Shown piece by piece: positions 1-13,278 of a stretch of 64,000 nucleotides of DNA. The position numbers were made by a program, and so were the translations under genes. This DNA is from Dasyornis broadbenti (taxonomy: Eukaryota; Chordata; Aves; Passeriformes; Dasyornithidae). Position 1 is the stretch's first letter. Every line of letters begins with the position of its first letter. The DNA lies in the NCBI GenBank assembly GCA_013397935.1, contig VZRN01003396.1, positions 380,788 to 444,787 of the forward strand, in the 5' to 3' direction. Below the pieces are notes generated by a model. It saw only the letters and a program-made list of their open reading frames with translations, did no database searches and was not told the DNA's origin.

Positions 1-2505
1 TGGAGGCGGCGGGAGGTGAGGGAGAAGAACACCCCTTGTGCAGGAGTTCCTTTATCTTTAGTGTAGGAGAAGAATATTGTCCTTCTTAGTTTTACCTGAA
101 ATTCTCCTCTTTTCTTAAATGGTCTCTTGAAATCCTTCTGAATAAATTTTTTCTCCCTGGCTCATTTCACCTTTTTCCACTTGCTAAGCCCTGATTTACT
201 GTTTTTAATTAGAAATAGGCAAATTTCCTGGGAAGATGTGTGATGCTTCTTCTCTGAACCCAGCTCAAACACGTAACTGCTTTGCCAAGCTCTTCATAAC
301 ACAACTTCATCCCTTTGTCCCCTCTGCCCCTGTCCCCTCTCTGTCAGGGGAGCCAGGTACCTCATGCATGCACTCCTCTCTCCCAGCCCTCCATCTAACC
401 ATGGTTTACTCCCTTTCTGCATCCCACTCTCACTGCAGCATCCATAGCAAAACCCAGTATAATCCTCCTGTTACCACCAAAAGAAGCTCCCTCTCTGAAA
501 TTTCCTGCAGTAGTTAAATGTTGGCCCTTTGCCCCTTGGCAGGGATTTACTTCATAGTGGGTCATTAATCTGTGGCTGTTAATAATGAGTGTTTGGTGCA
601 AGCTGGCATAACTAATTGAGACACTGGATGCTGTCATCCAAAATCCAAATTATAATTTCTGTACTGCCAGAGATGTAGCCCTGCCTCTCCCTTGCAGAGA
701 GGGAAAATGAGGCAGAACAGGACCAAAGACATGTTGCCATCTTGAGCTTTTCCATCCTGTGGTTTGAATTGTTCCCCTGAAGTAAGTGCTGGCATTTAAG
801 AGAGGTTTCAATCCAGAAGTAATTTGGGATTCCACCACTCAGTATTTCATAGCTTGTAATCATCCTACATAGTGAAGCCTGCAGCAAATCAGAAAATTAT
901 ACATTTAATTTTAGACCAAGTTTAGCGAAGCATTGGTCTTTAAGAGAAGCACTGCACTTTTGGGCAGACTCAGAACACCCAAGAAGGGGATATTTTATTG
1001 CAGGTGTTTTGCACACAACCTTTGCCAGGACCAAATATGATGGAAAAGGGAAATAGAAATTGACACTACCACGCTTTTTACAAAATGCTTGATCCCACTG
1101 TTCTAAGGAGCAGATATTAAAATGTAATTCTTAAAATCAGTTATCTTTTCAGCAGGATGCATAAACAAATCAGCAGAAGAGCCAGCTAATGACTCACTGT
1201 TGTAAATTAAATGGAATTTGTTATGAATATGATTCATTGAAACTTCCCTAACAAATCAATTTGTTTAAAGAGCTTAAGAAAATGTTTTAGCCTCTTGAAA
1301 GTGTTGAAATTGAAATTTCAGTTTTACCTTTTTTGGTATCTGTCCTTGGATATGGTGCACAATGGTGGCTCACAGTCATGAGTATCCATGGTGGTTTTGG
1401 TTTGTCACAGTAGAACTGGCATTTGAAAATCACACCCTTCTGTTGCAGAGCTTGAAATCCCCTGTTTGGAAGCTTTGCTCACCACTGTGGTTCTTAACCA
1501 GTATGATCCTTCTTTCTGCCTTTCTGCTGTTTAAAGGCTGAGTTGTGGAAACTTGGTGTCCCTGGGTCTGCACCCAGGGACAGTCCCCCTTGCTGTACCC
1601 CATGGACAGGTCATGCTCTGGCCCTAACCTACCCTCTTTGTTCCCTCTTCCATGATCAGTTCACATGTTTCTTTGGCAGCTCACACCTGTCCAACTGCTA
1701 TGAACTTCAGCTTGAGCTGCTCAACAAATGAATCCTATAGAAAGATGAAGCATTACCTACCACATACAAGCAGGCCAGAATAAGGGCTTAGCTTTCAGGT
1801 AGTCTTTGCCTGCAAAAAGGAGATGAATGTCATATAGGGTTTTTTAAAACACAGAAAGAGAAAAACTACCTGATCGTTACTCATTTCTAGTTCAGAAATC
1901 TGAAAATACCACAAGGGCTTCTCTAGGACCTATGAAACTTTGTTATAAGCAAGATGACATAAAGTGAGCTACTTCTGGATGTGAAGGCAGAATTAAGACA
2001 AGCTTTGTCCCACTCCCACCTCCTGTGTTCACCAATAAGATGATGTATGAGAGGTGGCTACTGGAGTGCTGGTTGCTGAGCTCTGTTCAATGCTGGTTGT
2101 GGACCCCAGTATCTGACTGCACCATGTGAAGAGGAACACATGAAGCTGGTTATATACATAACTGTATGAGTCTATCGTTTGGATTTCAATCTAGTGCTGT
2201 GCAGCGCTGTAAGTACCTGCAGTGCTCCAGCTACCATATCACAAATGATCTTAATCTTACGGCTTCTTTGAAATCAGGATGTGGTCTTTCACAGAGCACA
2301 TTATTAAGTTATGGAACTCACAGTGCAACGGAGGCCAAACGCAAAACGATCTCCACATTCCATTAAAAAAAATCATGGAAAAAATGGTCACCAAGGGCCA
2401 CAATGATGTGGATATGATCTGTAACTCAGAGACTCACTAAATGACAGACTTCCAGAAGCTGAAGCTTGATAGTGGGAGAAGGTCCTTTATATATGCCCAT
2501 TTATT
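1..2505. other. Non-coding stretch, no gene recognised
   Basis: The first 30 bases are G-rich and contain two CpGs, but the enrichment does not continue, so this is not a CpG island within the window. The longest open frame (plus strand, 236-517, 93 codons) is serine- and proline-rich, resembles nothing I know and has no splice or codon signature. From about 1190 to 1290 the DNA is AT-rich and includes a consensus AP-1 heptamer TGACTCA at 1190-1196. One such heptamer is expected by chance in a window this size. I see no repeat family, RNA gene or exon here. Confidence 0.6.
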
Positions 2506-2507
2506 TA

Positions 2508-2612
2508 TTACATTCTTCAGGTGATTGCTAGGGATTGCTGTCACAGACAGAATGCTGAGGCAGACACACCTCAGGTCTGGCCCTGAACAGCTATTCTTAT
2601 GTTATGTTCTCC
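2508..2612 (+). mobile_element. CR1-type LINE 3' end, ancient, truncated
   Basis: The stretch reads like the 3' untranslated end of an old amniote CR1 element: a block like 'ggcagacacacctcaggtct' where younger copies read as actggctagatggacc / ggtctgaccc, then 'gctattcttatgttatgttc'. The final TTATGTTATGTTCT is the short 3' repeat typical of this group. Only the last hundred or so bases remain, consistent with the 5' truncation usual for CR1. Divergence is high, so the copy is old. I recognised the family from memory of the consensus, without an alignment. Confidence 0.65.
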
Positions 2613-4728
2613 ATATGGATTTGGGTGGAATACTGGCTAAAATGGGTCTATGGCTCTAAGAAACTGATGATTGCGATGTCTGTGGAGTAGAGAAAGAAAA
2701 GCTGTCAGTGTGTGAATAATAATTTATGAATCATCATTCACTGTGTCACGGTGAGTAAAAAAAATGGGGATTTATTGCGTAGTTTGATTTCTAAGAAATC
2801 CCTAATCCCACTCCCCTAGTTTTCTGCCAATGCATATGATCATCTTCAGTCAATAAAGGCTGGTGTTTCCATATACAAGAAAGGCTCTTCCTGGAAGCAC
2901 CTAAAGACCAAAACTGACATAGAAGTCTTGATTAGTGTCTTTTACCCCTTGTCCTGTACTACCATTTTGAATTGCAGATGCACAGCACTGCTGGCTGCCC
3001 TTAGTTTCTTGTCTTCTTGCTTGCATCCTCTGCACTGAGCACAGTATCACTTAGAGTAGAAAAACATGTTTGGCTCCCTGCTTATGGCAAAACACTGAAC
3101 TGATGTCTGGTGCTCCCTGCTGAGACCTTTTCACTATAAACTTCACAGTCAAATAAGTCACCTTGATGCCAATATTTGTCCCTGTTCCTGATGCAATGCA
3201 TAAATCATATTGTTGTTCCTTATCAGCTTGTAGAGCTTGCTTAATGGGTAGCTCTGCTGCTTCAGCAGGGAATTAGCTAGAACAACATTACAGTGATAAA
3301 GTAAGGAGAGCAAGCATCCATCAGTGAGTCAATTAGTAATGTTAAAAAAGAAGCTCTGAAGTAACTCAAACAGTAATACACTGGTTCTTGTACACATGTT
3401 CAAAACTGTTGGTCAGTGAGTATGAAATGAGGGAAAGAACAAATAATCAGGGGTATGTTCTTTTTTAGATACATGCCAAAACCTCCCTTTAATAACAGTA
3501 TCTCTCATGGCCTTAGCAGCTTTTATCTCTAAACTCTTTAGATGATATCTGCAGTCACTTTCAGTGAAGCTGGATTTGAAGTCAACCCTCAGTTCTTATC
3601 AACTGTGGACAAGGCTTGGTGTGCCGACACCAAACAGGCAGACCTTTGAGTTCAAACACTCACCCATAAGTCACTCCTCACACACTCACCAAAGAGAAAT
3701 CAGTCTCCATTTGCACTCCTTGCAGTGGCGAGAGGCTTCCCTAGCAGTGGGACTTAGCAGGGCCACAGCAGGGCAGCCAGGGACAGCTCTTTGCAGAGCT
3801 CCTGAGAACCCATCAGGCCCTGGTGTGCTGCAAACTGGCTGGAGTTCAAAGCCTGTGAAACAACACCAGCTCCTATTTCACACAAATCCAGCCAGAGAGC
3901 TCTAAATCTACCTAAATGATGTTTTATAGTCACTGATGAGAATTCCTTTTATATGGAACTGTCATAATTTTGTTTGAAGGATTCTGAGTGACAATTGCAT
4001 TCCAAGAGTACAGGTGACAGCATGCTCTGTTAGTCAGTATCATGATGCTGGAATGTAAGGGAATGATCAGCCAGGAGCAGCAACATTCCCTGGAAATGCT
4101 CTGCCTACCCCCTGCCTCGCTGCAAGAGCCATGGAAGAGCACTGACATCAGTGAGAAGCTCAGCCCAGCCTGTGTGTGTCAGCAGCTATGGAGAGGAGGA
4201 GATAGTTGACATAGTTCAGGTCACAATATACCTTCTGGGGAAAAAGAGATGACTTCTTTAAATTTAAAACAAAGAAAGTCAGCTGTCACATTGTCACCAC
4301 AGAGATACAGACAAGCAGGGAACTCCCTAAACTTCCTCCAGCACCAAAACCATTGGAATTGCCCCGCTGCTGGACAGAGTTATTTTCCTCAACACCGTTT
4401 ATTAATGTTTTAATTCAGAACTCTCTACACTCTCCGACCCTTTAAGTACATAAATGACCTCAAATTTAATTGCTAATCCAGAAGGCTATAAGAATAAAAT
4501 CGGGAGTTTAATTTCCAAGCTTCCCTGTGATTATTATTCATTGCTCAAAATCATTATTAACACAGCATCAAGACTGACACAGCAATACCTGTACCCTCCC
4601 AAAATGTCAAATGCACTTACATTTAAATGGCTGAAAACCAGGAAAGTTATGGTAAAATCAATGCATACTCTGGAAGCAAGCTAGATCCATAACTGCTGTG
4701 AATTAGCATGGCTCCAGTGACCATGACA

Positions 4729-4770
4729 GAGTTACTCCAGTGTATGCCAGCTGAAGACCTGGGGTCTGTT
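4729..4770 (+). repeat. Possible ancient amniote dispersed repeat
   Basis: The string 'gttactccagtgtatgccagctgaagacctgg' (split across this interval) resembles a widely dispersed old amniote motif of the form gttactccagatttacacca-gctgaggatctgg. I recall the motif from turtle and bird genomes but cannot name its family with certainty. Similar pieces occur at 25132-25172, 38889-38925 and 48829-48886. The match is short and decayed, so confidence is low. Confidence 0.25.
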
Positions 4771-6052
4771 TTTCTGTTTCTGGGCATGTGTATAAGATGA
4801 AAAATACCTGAAACACTATAGTCTCTAAATGTCTAGCTACTTTAAAATCAAATGAATGGAGTTGTTGGTTATATCATAGTGGCAAATACATGGAGAAAGT
4901 AAAGTACACTGAGTAGTTTGGGATCAGGTCTTTGTCAGCAATAGTGAAAATGAGTGAAAACAAAACCATTGAGTGCTCCTATAAATAGTTTCAGAAGAAA
5001 ACATACAGTATCCATGTTGAAACATCAACCTTTGGAATACTTAAAAATTGTCAATATTGCTTTTAAAGATGGAAGATGCGCCAGAGATTGAGTCAAGCAT
5101 CATAAGTCTACTAGAAAAAATCAGATTGGAAACTAACCTGAGAAAACCTGGGTAGTGTCTCTGCAAATACAGTGTGCAATATATATCACTACTTGCTGCA
5201 GAAGGAAAATTAAATAGGCAATTATTACTAAGGGGTTCAAATAAAAATATATTTAAACAGACATTCTGGACACACGGCAACAATTTTACAGTAATGTCTA
5301 CCCAGTGAGGTACTTGAGCTGGACTGTGGAGATCCAGGTGTATCCTCATGGACCTCCCCATGGCAGCAGGGCTATTGTGGACCTTGCAGATAACAGCAGC
5401 ATGCTACCAGCACCATCCATCAGTCCATGACAAGATACAAATTAGTCCTCTCAGGAGATCAGGGCTTTCATCAAAAACCTGCTAATTTTCACATGCTCAG
5501 AAATGTCTTAACATTATCTGATATTTTAATTCATTTTCTTAATAAAACTGCAGGTGGTTTGCTGCAGCACAGCACTTGAGAAATGTTTTCTAACAAAGTG
5601 ATGATGAAATGATAGGGAAACTGTACATTCTTCATTGTTTTGAATACATACGTTCATTTTTTTGCAAAACTTTCTGTTATGGTTTCAGAGCTGTTCTTTG
5701 AGTGGCAGCTTTTGGCCCTATCTGCATTTTCATCTCTGTATTTTCCCTCTGCCTCTACTGAGACAAGAACTTTAAAGTCAAGGACCAGATCTGGGCAGAG
5801 GTTGTGAGGATGGAAAAGAGGCTGGGGAGAGCCCTGGGAACCCTGAGGAGCCAGGTTCATGTGATCTTTGCAAAGGTTCCCTTCACTCCTAGCTTGCTCT
5901 GGAACGAGATGGGCAACTCCTAGTTATCAAAGATATGATGAAGAAATTGTCCTTTCTTATCCCACAGCCTCTCTTGCTCCCCCCGCCCCTTAAATCACTG
6001 TTTTCTACTGTTTCCTTTTGGCATGTCTTTAATCTTAACTTTAAATGCCAAC

Positions 6053-6068
6053 TTTTTTTTTTTTTTTT
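6053..6068. repeat. Poly-T run (16)
   Basis: A 16-base homopolymer T tract followed by CCCTTAAC. It has no adjacent retroposon body that I can recognise on the minus strand, so it is annotated only as a simple repeat. Confidence 0.9.
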
Positions 6069-8159
6069 CCCTTAACTCCTCATTTTATAGCCTTCTCAAG
6101 CCAGTAACAGTCTAAAATTAATGAATTCCTGAAGGTCAGGTGAGCGTTTGGAGACCCAGAGTTTGTGATGTAAAACGAAGGCTGGGGAATAGCTTCCATG
6201 CTACCCCTGCCACTGCAGTTGGCAGTAATCAGCAAACATCTAATCAATGGGAACAGTAGCACATTCATGGGCAAAAGATATTATCTTGGCATATAAATAA
6301 TGAAAGCCTCTAAAGTACTCCCAGATGTTGGTAACAAGATTCCTTCTGGGCATATGAAGAATTTGCTTGGAGGAAAACAGAGCAGCCACACAAAAGCAGA
6401 GGGCTGTTTGAGTCTGATGAAGTTCTGTTTATGAGAAAGCACTGCTAAAAAAAGAAAAGAAATACCTGTATGGCTTGAATCAGCCAAAGCTGACCTCTCA
6501 TCTGCCAGATACCTGTAAAGCAGACAATTGGTTTTATCTGGGGTAGATCTGCTAGATTGTCTTTCAAACAAAAGAGGCCCTGCTTTCTTACTACTGCCAA
6601 ATATTCAGTTTACAATCAGGTTTTCAGTATGTCCTGGAATCCAGGCTTCCCTGAGAAAAATGAGCTTTTTGATCTCATATAATGACAACTTATTCCATGA
6701 GATAAGGCTACAAGAAAAGGAGAAAGAACAATTAACAATTAATTATTTCTCATGAGAAAATGCTTTAATTCACAGTTGAAGCAAGTAAAATTTTTTAACT
6801 CTAATAGCTATTGTTTTGATTTTTTAAAGAAAAGCAAAATTCACAGAAAAATTGTGGAGTTGTGGCATGTTTTCTTAGCCTTTTGACTATCAAGATACAG
6901 TTAATTTACACAGCTTCATTTTTGCTTGCTAAGGACACCAGCCTTGCTGAGACAACACAGCTACTCACTGGAGTATATTACTCATGGAAGTACAGACCAA
7001 CAGCCTACCAATGGTCTGACCACAAATGATCCTTGCAAACACAATCCCTATGTTACCAGCCAAGTAGTTTTAACAGATCTTATTTAACCTGAAAATGTGG
7101 AAATTGTTACCAGTGCAAACCCATCTTAAGGTATCAGTGAGAAAAAATTAAATTAATGTTTAACCTTGTTGTACAACATAAAAATAAAAACCAGCCAGGG
7201 ATGTCTCTCCAGGCCCTAATGGACAGAGCCTGTCTCAAAGACCTTACCAAGTCAATTAACATTTTACCAAGACCTGCTCTGTATCATGTGCCAGGAGGGG
7301 CACAATCCTCAAGCAATGTGATTTAGCTTTAAAAGCCTCTTCATGTTTATCTCTCAAGAAAAACACCATAAACTTCTGAAATACAGTGGCTGGAGTTTGT
7401 TAAAGCACAACCTTTATTCCTATAAACCAAAACATTGCTATACAGATTGAATATCTAAAGTTGTTGATTTTTGTCAGTCTCTTTCCATACTGGAGGACAA
7501 TGGAACAATGGGAGTTGCCTCTTTTTCTCCCAAAGCCATAGAGGAAGGGTTCATTTGTCAGAGGAAATAGCAGAACTGCAAAAGAAAGCAAGCTCACAGA
7601 GCATTGAGGGTGGGAAGGGGTGAGACTCAAACTGGCAAAGTGCAGTGGTTAACATGATGGGGTCCTCTGATAGATACCAGATCTCTAGGCACAAGGCCAC
7701 AATGGACGCGATCCTAATGCCACATTTGAGAGAACTGACTGGAGTCTTTGCAGTTTTTGGAGGTCACTGTGGTTCTTGCACTTCCAGCAGTTGGGGCATT
7801 ACAAGGCACACCCTCAAACAGAGACTGTGACATCCTGCAGGGATCTATGTATGTACTTTATCTCTTCTGGAAACTTCAGTGGCTCCAGCAAGGTAAGCTC
7901 AGAATTTTGAAAAGCTTTTCTGGATTGGGGTTTGATTTGGAATGGCAAGTCCATTTTGTTACCTCTTAGTGTCAGCCTCTCATATATTTCACAGTAACTA
8001 AGGAATCATTAGTGACTACCAAATCTTTGCTTTCTCCCAGGCAGAGGACTCCTAAAGTCACAAAAACAATACAAATCTGTCAATTATAAATAAGTCCCAA
8101 AAATTCAAGCCATTGTGAACAAATGGTTCCAGCACAGGACTAATTTCTATGGTAACCTC

Positions 8160-8296
8160 TGGTAGTGCCTTCCTGTAGGGCTCTGGGCAAGTTACTTAAA
8201 CATCTCTATCCTTGTTTTTTTGACTTCCATAGTCACAATACTTGTCTCATAAAAGAGGCATGTGGTCTAAATAGTATTTAGAAAGTGCCTGGAGGC
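8160..8296 (+). mobile_element. MIR-like SINE fragment
   Basis: The core 'gggcaagttacttaaacatctct' (split here as GGGCAAGTTACTTAA + CATCTCT) matches the MIR core ggcaagttacttaacctctct. It is followed at proper spacing by a region equivalent to 'cctcataggg...' ('cttgtctcataaaagaggca') and by 'gaaagtgcctggagg', which corresponds to the MIR block ending in agtgcctggcac. The order and spacing of three blocks make coincidence unlikely. MIR elements are tRNA-derived SINEs mobilised by L2 and are over 150 million years old. A few copies persist in sauropsids, so the high decay fits. Confidence 0.7.
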
Positions 8297-8299
8297 TCT

Positions 8300-11200
8300 C
8301 TGAAGGAATGTAATTGTGAATTAATGAGTGTATTGTCAGCACCTCCTTCAAAATTCTCTGGATCTAAGTCAAGCTTTATATACCCCATCACAAGAGCCTC
8401 AATGCACACTGCCCCTGGAAGAAATGACTGTCATCAGTACACTGCCAATTATTGGACATGCAGAAGAATAAATACTAGGTAATGGTGTAATGCTTGGGAA
8501 TGTGTCACAAGCATATTTCCTTTGCTGGAATAATCTGTAGGTGGCAAGAGGGCCTCAAAAATAGTACAAAGACACTCAGGCACAAGACTTGGTGTTGTGG
8601 TTTCCATTATTCCCAGCCTGAACTCTCATGACCTGGAGTGCAGAGAACATGTGGAGCGCCTGGCCCTGAGGTTACTCACTGCAGGCATGAAGGGATTAGA
8701 TACTGCCTCTGTGCTTCAGCCTCCGTGGGCACAGCTGTGGGACATCTCTGGCATCAGGGTGCACAGCCAAGACCTTCTCTTGCCACATGCCAGTCAGAGT
8801 TCGGGGCTTTGCTTAATCATCCTGGTTTCACTGTAAAAGAAAGGCAGGTGTGGGCTGGGCAGGACATGTGCTTCCTTTCCAAGGTACTTTCATCCTGGGA
8901 TCAGGACCCCCTGCCCAGCCTGGCAAGCTGATGAAATATTGCCCAATTCCTTGTCTAATGCTGAAACAACAGCACTTCACTACCACACAGAAAAGCACAG
9001 TAACAACAACAAAAACAATTAAAAAACCCCAGCAGATTGATTTAGCTACATCAGTCAGTAATTTATTCATTAGACAAACTGCTATAAGCTATACTGCAAA
9101 TGAACTTTTGGCTTAGGTAGGAGAATTTCATTGTACAGCTATACTAGAAGTCCTTTTCCCACACCTGTGAATACACAGACATTTTGTGCAGCTGGGGACA
9201 TGTTATGGATCTGAAGTGAAAGGACAGCAGAATTGTGGTTCTGAATGTAGTTTTTACATAAAAATTGGTCATTTTGAAGGAATTTTCTCTGAAGAGCCAG
9301 TCTATCTCTGCCCCCCACCTAGCACATTGTGCTTGTAAGGAGAAGATACGGGTCAAGTAATTTCAGAAAAAAAGCCCTGTGTACTTCCATTTCTTTTATA
9401 TTGCTGGATAATTTGATGTGACACACGGGAAAAAAATATAGTGTTTCATCAGCTCTGTGTTCAAGCAGGTGGTGCTGTATTTTGTATAAAGGACAGTGCT
9501 TAATTTAAGATTTCTACCATAGCAGCAATTCTAAATGACAGCATTTGTATTAAAAGAGCAGCTCTTCCCAGCAGCACTGTTACAAAAATACTGAAACAGT
9601 AGTGATATTATTATAGATCTGCTCCAGTAACAAAAGTTCTACTGTAAGAAAATCTCTGATTTAGAAAAATTCTTGCCGTCTTTTGTCAGTGATAAATGTT
9701 CCCTTGGTTTCCATACCACCACAATTTAATCCTCATGATTTGAAGAGCTTGCAGGAAAGCAGCTGTGTACAGTAAAAGTCCAACGTGTCGTAAAAGCTTC
9801 AGTGGGAGCAAAGGTGACAAAATGGGGCCAGGAGCAGTATTCAGGGTGACAGTGAAGGAAAACCAGCTGGGAGCCAGGATGTGCTTTCCAAAAGCCCTTT
9901 GTGCACTGTGTGTGAGCACGCTTGTGAGTGTGTGCAGTGGCAGGAGGGACATCCTCCCACTTCTCCCTGAGCCCCCAGGCAGAGGATGCTGTGCCCCTCT
10001 GCAGGGGAGGTCCCCTTTGCCTGGGGGAAGAGTTTAATTCACTGCTTGCATGAATCAGAGGAGCACAAACATGCTATTAGTCTGACCCTGAAGCCAACAG
10101 CTTTCCCATCACCAGTGATTCAGCAGTAAGGACTGGTGTGGCTTCATCTCTTCTCCTCCGTCCACTCCACCCTGCCAGTGGCATGGTCAAGGACAGGGCT
10201 GACATCAACCTCCCTCCAGTAAGATGGCTTGAGATGTCCTCTGCCCACAGACTGCACAGGAATGCATTTCAGAAAACCATCTATGATGAGAAATGACTGA
10301 CCTCTATCCCATTACAGTGACGGTAACATATTCAGTGCAATCGGAAGCCACAGCAAAGTCGTTCATGCTCTGCTGGGTGTTGTGGTAGGACTCAGAGTGG
10401 TTCAAAGCAAAGTGACTGTATGAGTCCAGGCACGTTTCTGGTGGGCTGGACGAGGGGCTGGGAGAGGCATTTTGTGCCAAAGTTCATTCATCCTTTCTCC
10501 TTGTAGTTCATCTAAGTGATTTTTTAATTACACTAATGTTTTTCTCTTGTGACATTGTCTCACAGGTCACCTTGCTCTCCAATTACTGCTCATGTAAGGA
10601 AGTGCTTCTTGACACTGCCCTCAATTTTTTTTCACTTTATTTCCGTTTGTACTTAGCTGCGATGGAATGGAAGTATGATCCACAGCTGAAATTAACTTAG
10701 CATTCTTTTAAACAAATCCATTTCTCTCTCTTTTTTTTTTAATTCTTTTTTTAGCTTGGGTGACTATATAACAAATTCTTTTTACCCTCACAAGCTTCAT
10801 GTCTTAGTTTCCAAATTACCATTCCCAATTATTTCCTGAATCTTTCTGGTGCTGCAGTATTTTCCTTATATTATGGTGACCAGGAATTGATAAGTAAATT
10901 ATTTCATCTTTGTCTGACGATATTTTGGGCACCAGTCTGTACAGGAAACAGTCTTTCTTTTGAATTAAATGCTGCTGGTGGCCTACCTGAGATCTTCTGT
11001 GGCTGAGAGCTAAGTTTAGACACACACTGCAGGGTGGTGAGGAGAAAATTTAAACAAAGGCTGCATGACCAGACTCAGAAGCGGGTGCAGAACACCACGG
11101 GTCATTCAGCTCTTCTCATCTGTCACCTTGCTCAGTGTTCACCTGGCGCTTGAGAGGGACTTCATGGGGATAGGAATCAAAATGAATTATGTACAGTTTA

Positions 11201-12115
11201 TCCCTGTGGATTTTTCATATCTGCCCTATCCCAGAACTTTTATGTTCTGTATTCCCTGGTCACCCTGGAGTTCACATGGGAAGGCAGCTCTGAAGAATGT
11301 GAAGGTCAGGGCAGTCTGCAGAAGTGGTTGCCATTCATAGGTATGATTTTGACTCTTCCTTTACACACCTCAGGGACAAGAGGATTGGGAGGAAGCAGCA
11401 GGACTCTCCATCTCAGGCCACCTGGGGCTGTTCCCAGAAGGGCAGTCTGTTGGTCAGTTCATCAAATGACATCCCAAACAGTTCTCTTATCCTCTTGCCT
11501 CACTCCTGTGCTGCAGAGCAGGTCAGACTTGCTTCAACATGGACGAAAATTGGCCAAAAGTAATTAAAGGTGAGTGTCAGCTCACACAGAAGCTCCACAT
11601 TATTAGTTTAAATGAAGATACTTTCCATGGACAGCCTTGCATACTGTAGTACAAACTACTGCATGCAATTATCTTGCAGAAAAACTTGTGACATGCCAAA
11701 GGAAATATCAGGCAGGAAAACACCAGGGTATGTGCCCTTCCTCAATAGGAAGAGGTGTGTCCCGTGAACCAGGTTGCCTTTCTGCTGACACAGGAATTGA
11801 ATGCAGAACCTGGGAAGGCTCTGAGCCCAGGTCAGTCTAGATATATACAATGGTTATATGCAACCCAAGCATACCACTCAGAATCTCTCTTCTTGCTGAA
11901 AAACTGAAATCACAGCCTTTTTGTCATAAATGGCTCAGCGCCTTTCCAGCTGAATAGTCAAGTTCACTTGTAGTCAGTCTGGTGTCTTCAAGGCCAGGTT
12001 AGCTATATCCATGTTACTCTGATGTATGTTTGTCCCAGCTGCTTGTGAGCATCTTCCACACTGCAGAGAGCACCCCCTGCCCAGACAATCTACTCCCCCA
12101 CCTACAGCAGCCATG
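8300..12115. other. Non-coding stretch, no gene recognised
   Basis: Overlapping open frames near 8597-9116 and 9686-10037 occur on both strands because stop codons are locally scarce. None contains a recognisable domain. T-rich tracts lie near 10730-10755. A GC-richer patch at 9890-10030 contains only isolated CpGs. No RNA gene or repeat consensus is recognisable by eye. Confidence 0.6.
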
Positions 12116-12117
12116 CT

Positions 12118-12405
12118 ATTACAAACTACTTTCTAATACCTAGATTAAACTATCCTTACTGCAGTTTAAAACCACTTCTTTCTTTTTCTACCTGCCATAG
12201 CAGTGGAGCACAACGTTTCTCCCAGCTTTTCATCACAAGACGTTTTCAAGACCATTGATTATTAAGACTGCCTTGTTTTTCTATTTTCTCACATCTTTCT
12301 TGAAGTGCTATGCTCAAACCTGGACATGGCATTTCTTTTGTACTGAGGAGGAGTAAACCTTGCATTTATTTAATCTGATCTAATTTATTGCCCATGTTTT
12401 GATCT
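12118..12405 (-). mobile_element. CR1-type LINE fragment, antisense, ancient
   Basis: Read on the plus strand, this matches the antisense of an old amniote CR1 3' region. The ordered blocks are 'tttctaatacctagattaaac', 'ctgcagtttaaaaccacttc', 'acaacgtttctcccagc', 'cacatctttcttgaagtgc' and 'tcaaacctggacatgg'. These correspond to the familiar consensus blocks ctaatatctaac, ctgcagtttaaaccc, acaacttttctccc, cacatctttcttgaaatg and cagaactggacac. All are in the right order and approximate spacing over nearly 300 bases. The coding part is too eroded to translate. The element is therefore on the minus strand. Confidence 0.8.
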
Positions 12406-13275
12406 GGAGAAATGTCTCATTTACTATTTTTTAAACTTTGGGCTGGATAATGCTGATATCACCGCTAAAAAGAGTACAAGAGTCTGGCATCTCTGAGGAA
12501 CAGGCAAGACCTGGGAAGAACAAAGCCAATATCCCATCCACCCATTGTCGTGTATCTGTTGGAAAGTTCAGCTTCCACCCCCAACTTACTGAGCGCAAAG
12601 GTTGCTCCTTCCTGCAGGGACAACCAACCATGCAAAGGGAACAAAAAGCAAGCCATAGTTTGAGTGATTTACCTAAAGTAAATTGATGCTGTGAGGTCTG
12701 ATTAAGTAATGTTTGACCCACACCACTAGCTATGCTGTACAAGGGATGTAACGTAGATACAGTGGTTGTAGCCTCCCCATGTGATATATAGGTACATAGA
12801 AATGGTAGTAAAGGGGAGTGTGTGAACCCATGGACCTCCAATTCAACCAAAGGCTGCCTCCAAGACCATATCTAGGTGGAGGGTACTGCTAGAGTGTGTC
12901 CTCAACCAGAGGGAAAATGTCAATTCCAGTTCTGCTCTAGGCTCTTACATGCCCGTTCTCATACCTACATATTGTACCCTTCCTAAACATCCTGATGTCA
13001 GAAAATACTCTCCTCCAGTTCGAGGACTATTGACTGCCAGTTTAGGTGTGTCTTCACAGGGATGTATCTGACTCAGTGTGTTTCCAGCAAACTTCCCCTA
13101 CTTTAACATCCAATTCTTGTCTAGTTTCATTGTACGTACAATACGAGTGTTAACCTCCCTAGGTGGAACACATTACAGGTGACACATACCAAATACCTTG
13201 TCATTCATATATCATGAAGTAGACACCCAGGATTTTCTCATGAGTGAAACTGCATGCAAATAAATTAATGATACA
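12405..13275. other. Non-coding stretch
   Basis: The minus-strand open frame 12431-12850 (139 codons) and the overlapping plus-strand frames show no recognisable family. The 14-base palindrome ATTGTACGTACAAT at 13129-13142 is of a length expected a few times per window by chance. Nothing else is recognisable. Confidence 0.55.
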
Positions 13276-13278
13276 TTT

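Larger units (their letters stand above)
2615..8155. other. Non-coding stretch with a poly-T run
   Basis: No exon, RNA gene or known repeat is recognisable beyond the possible ancient repeat at 4729-4770. There is a 16-base T run at 6053-6068. The longest open frames are 3564-3905 on the plus strand (113 codons) and 5041-5361 on the minus strand (106 codons). Both have scattered composition, no domain and no splice context, so I treat them as chance. From 6720 to 7160 the DNA is AT-rich. GC-richer patches near 3700-3850 show no CpG enrichment. Confidence 0.6.

Noticed and set aside
13129..13142. 14-base palindrome ATTGTACGTACAAT
   Set aside because: Palindromes of this length are expected a few times by chance in 64 kb.
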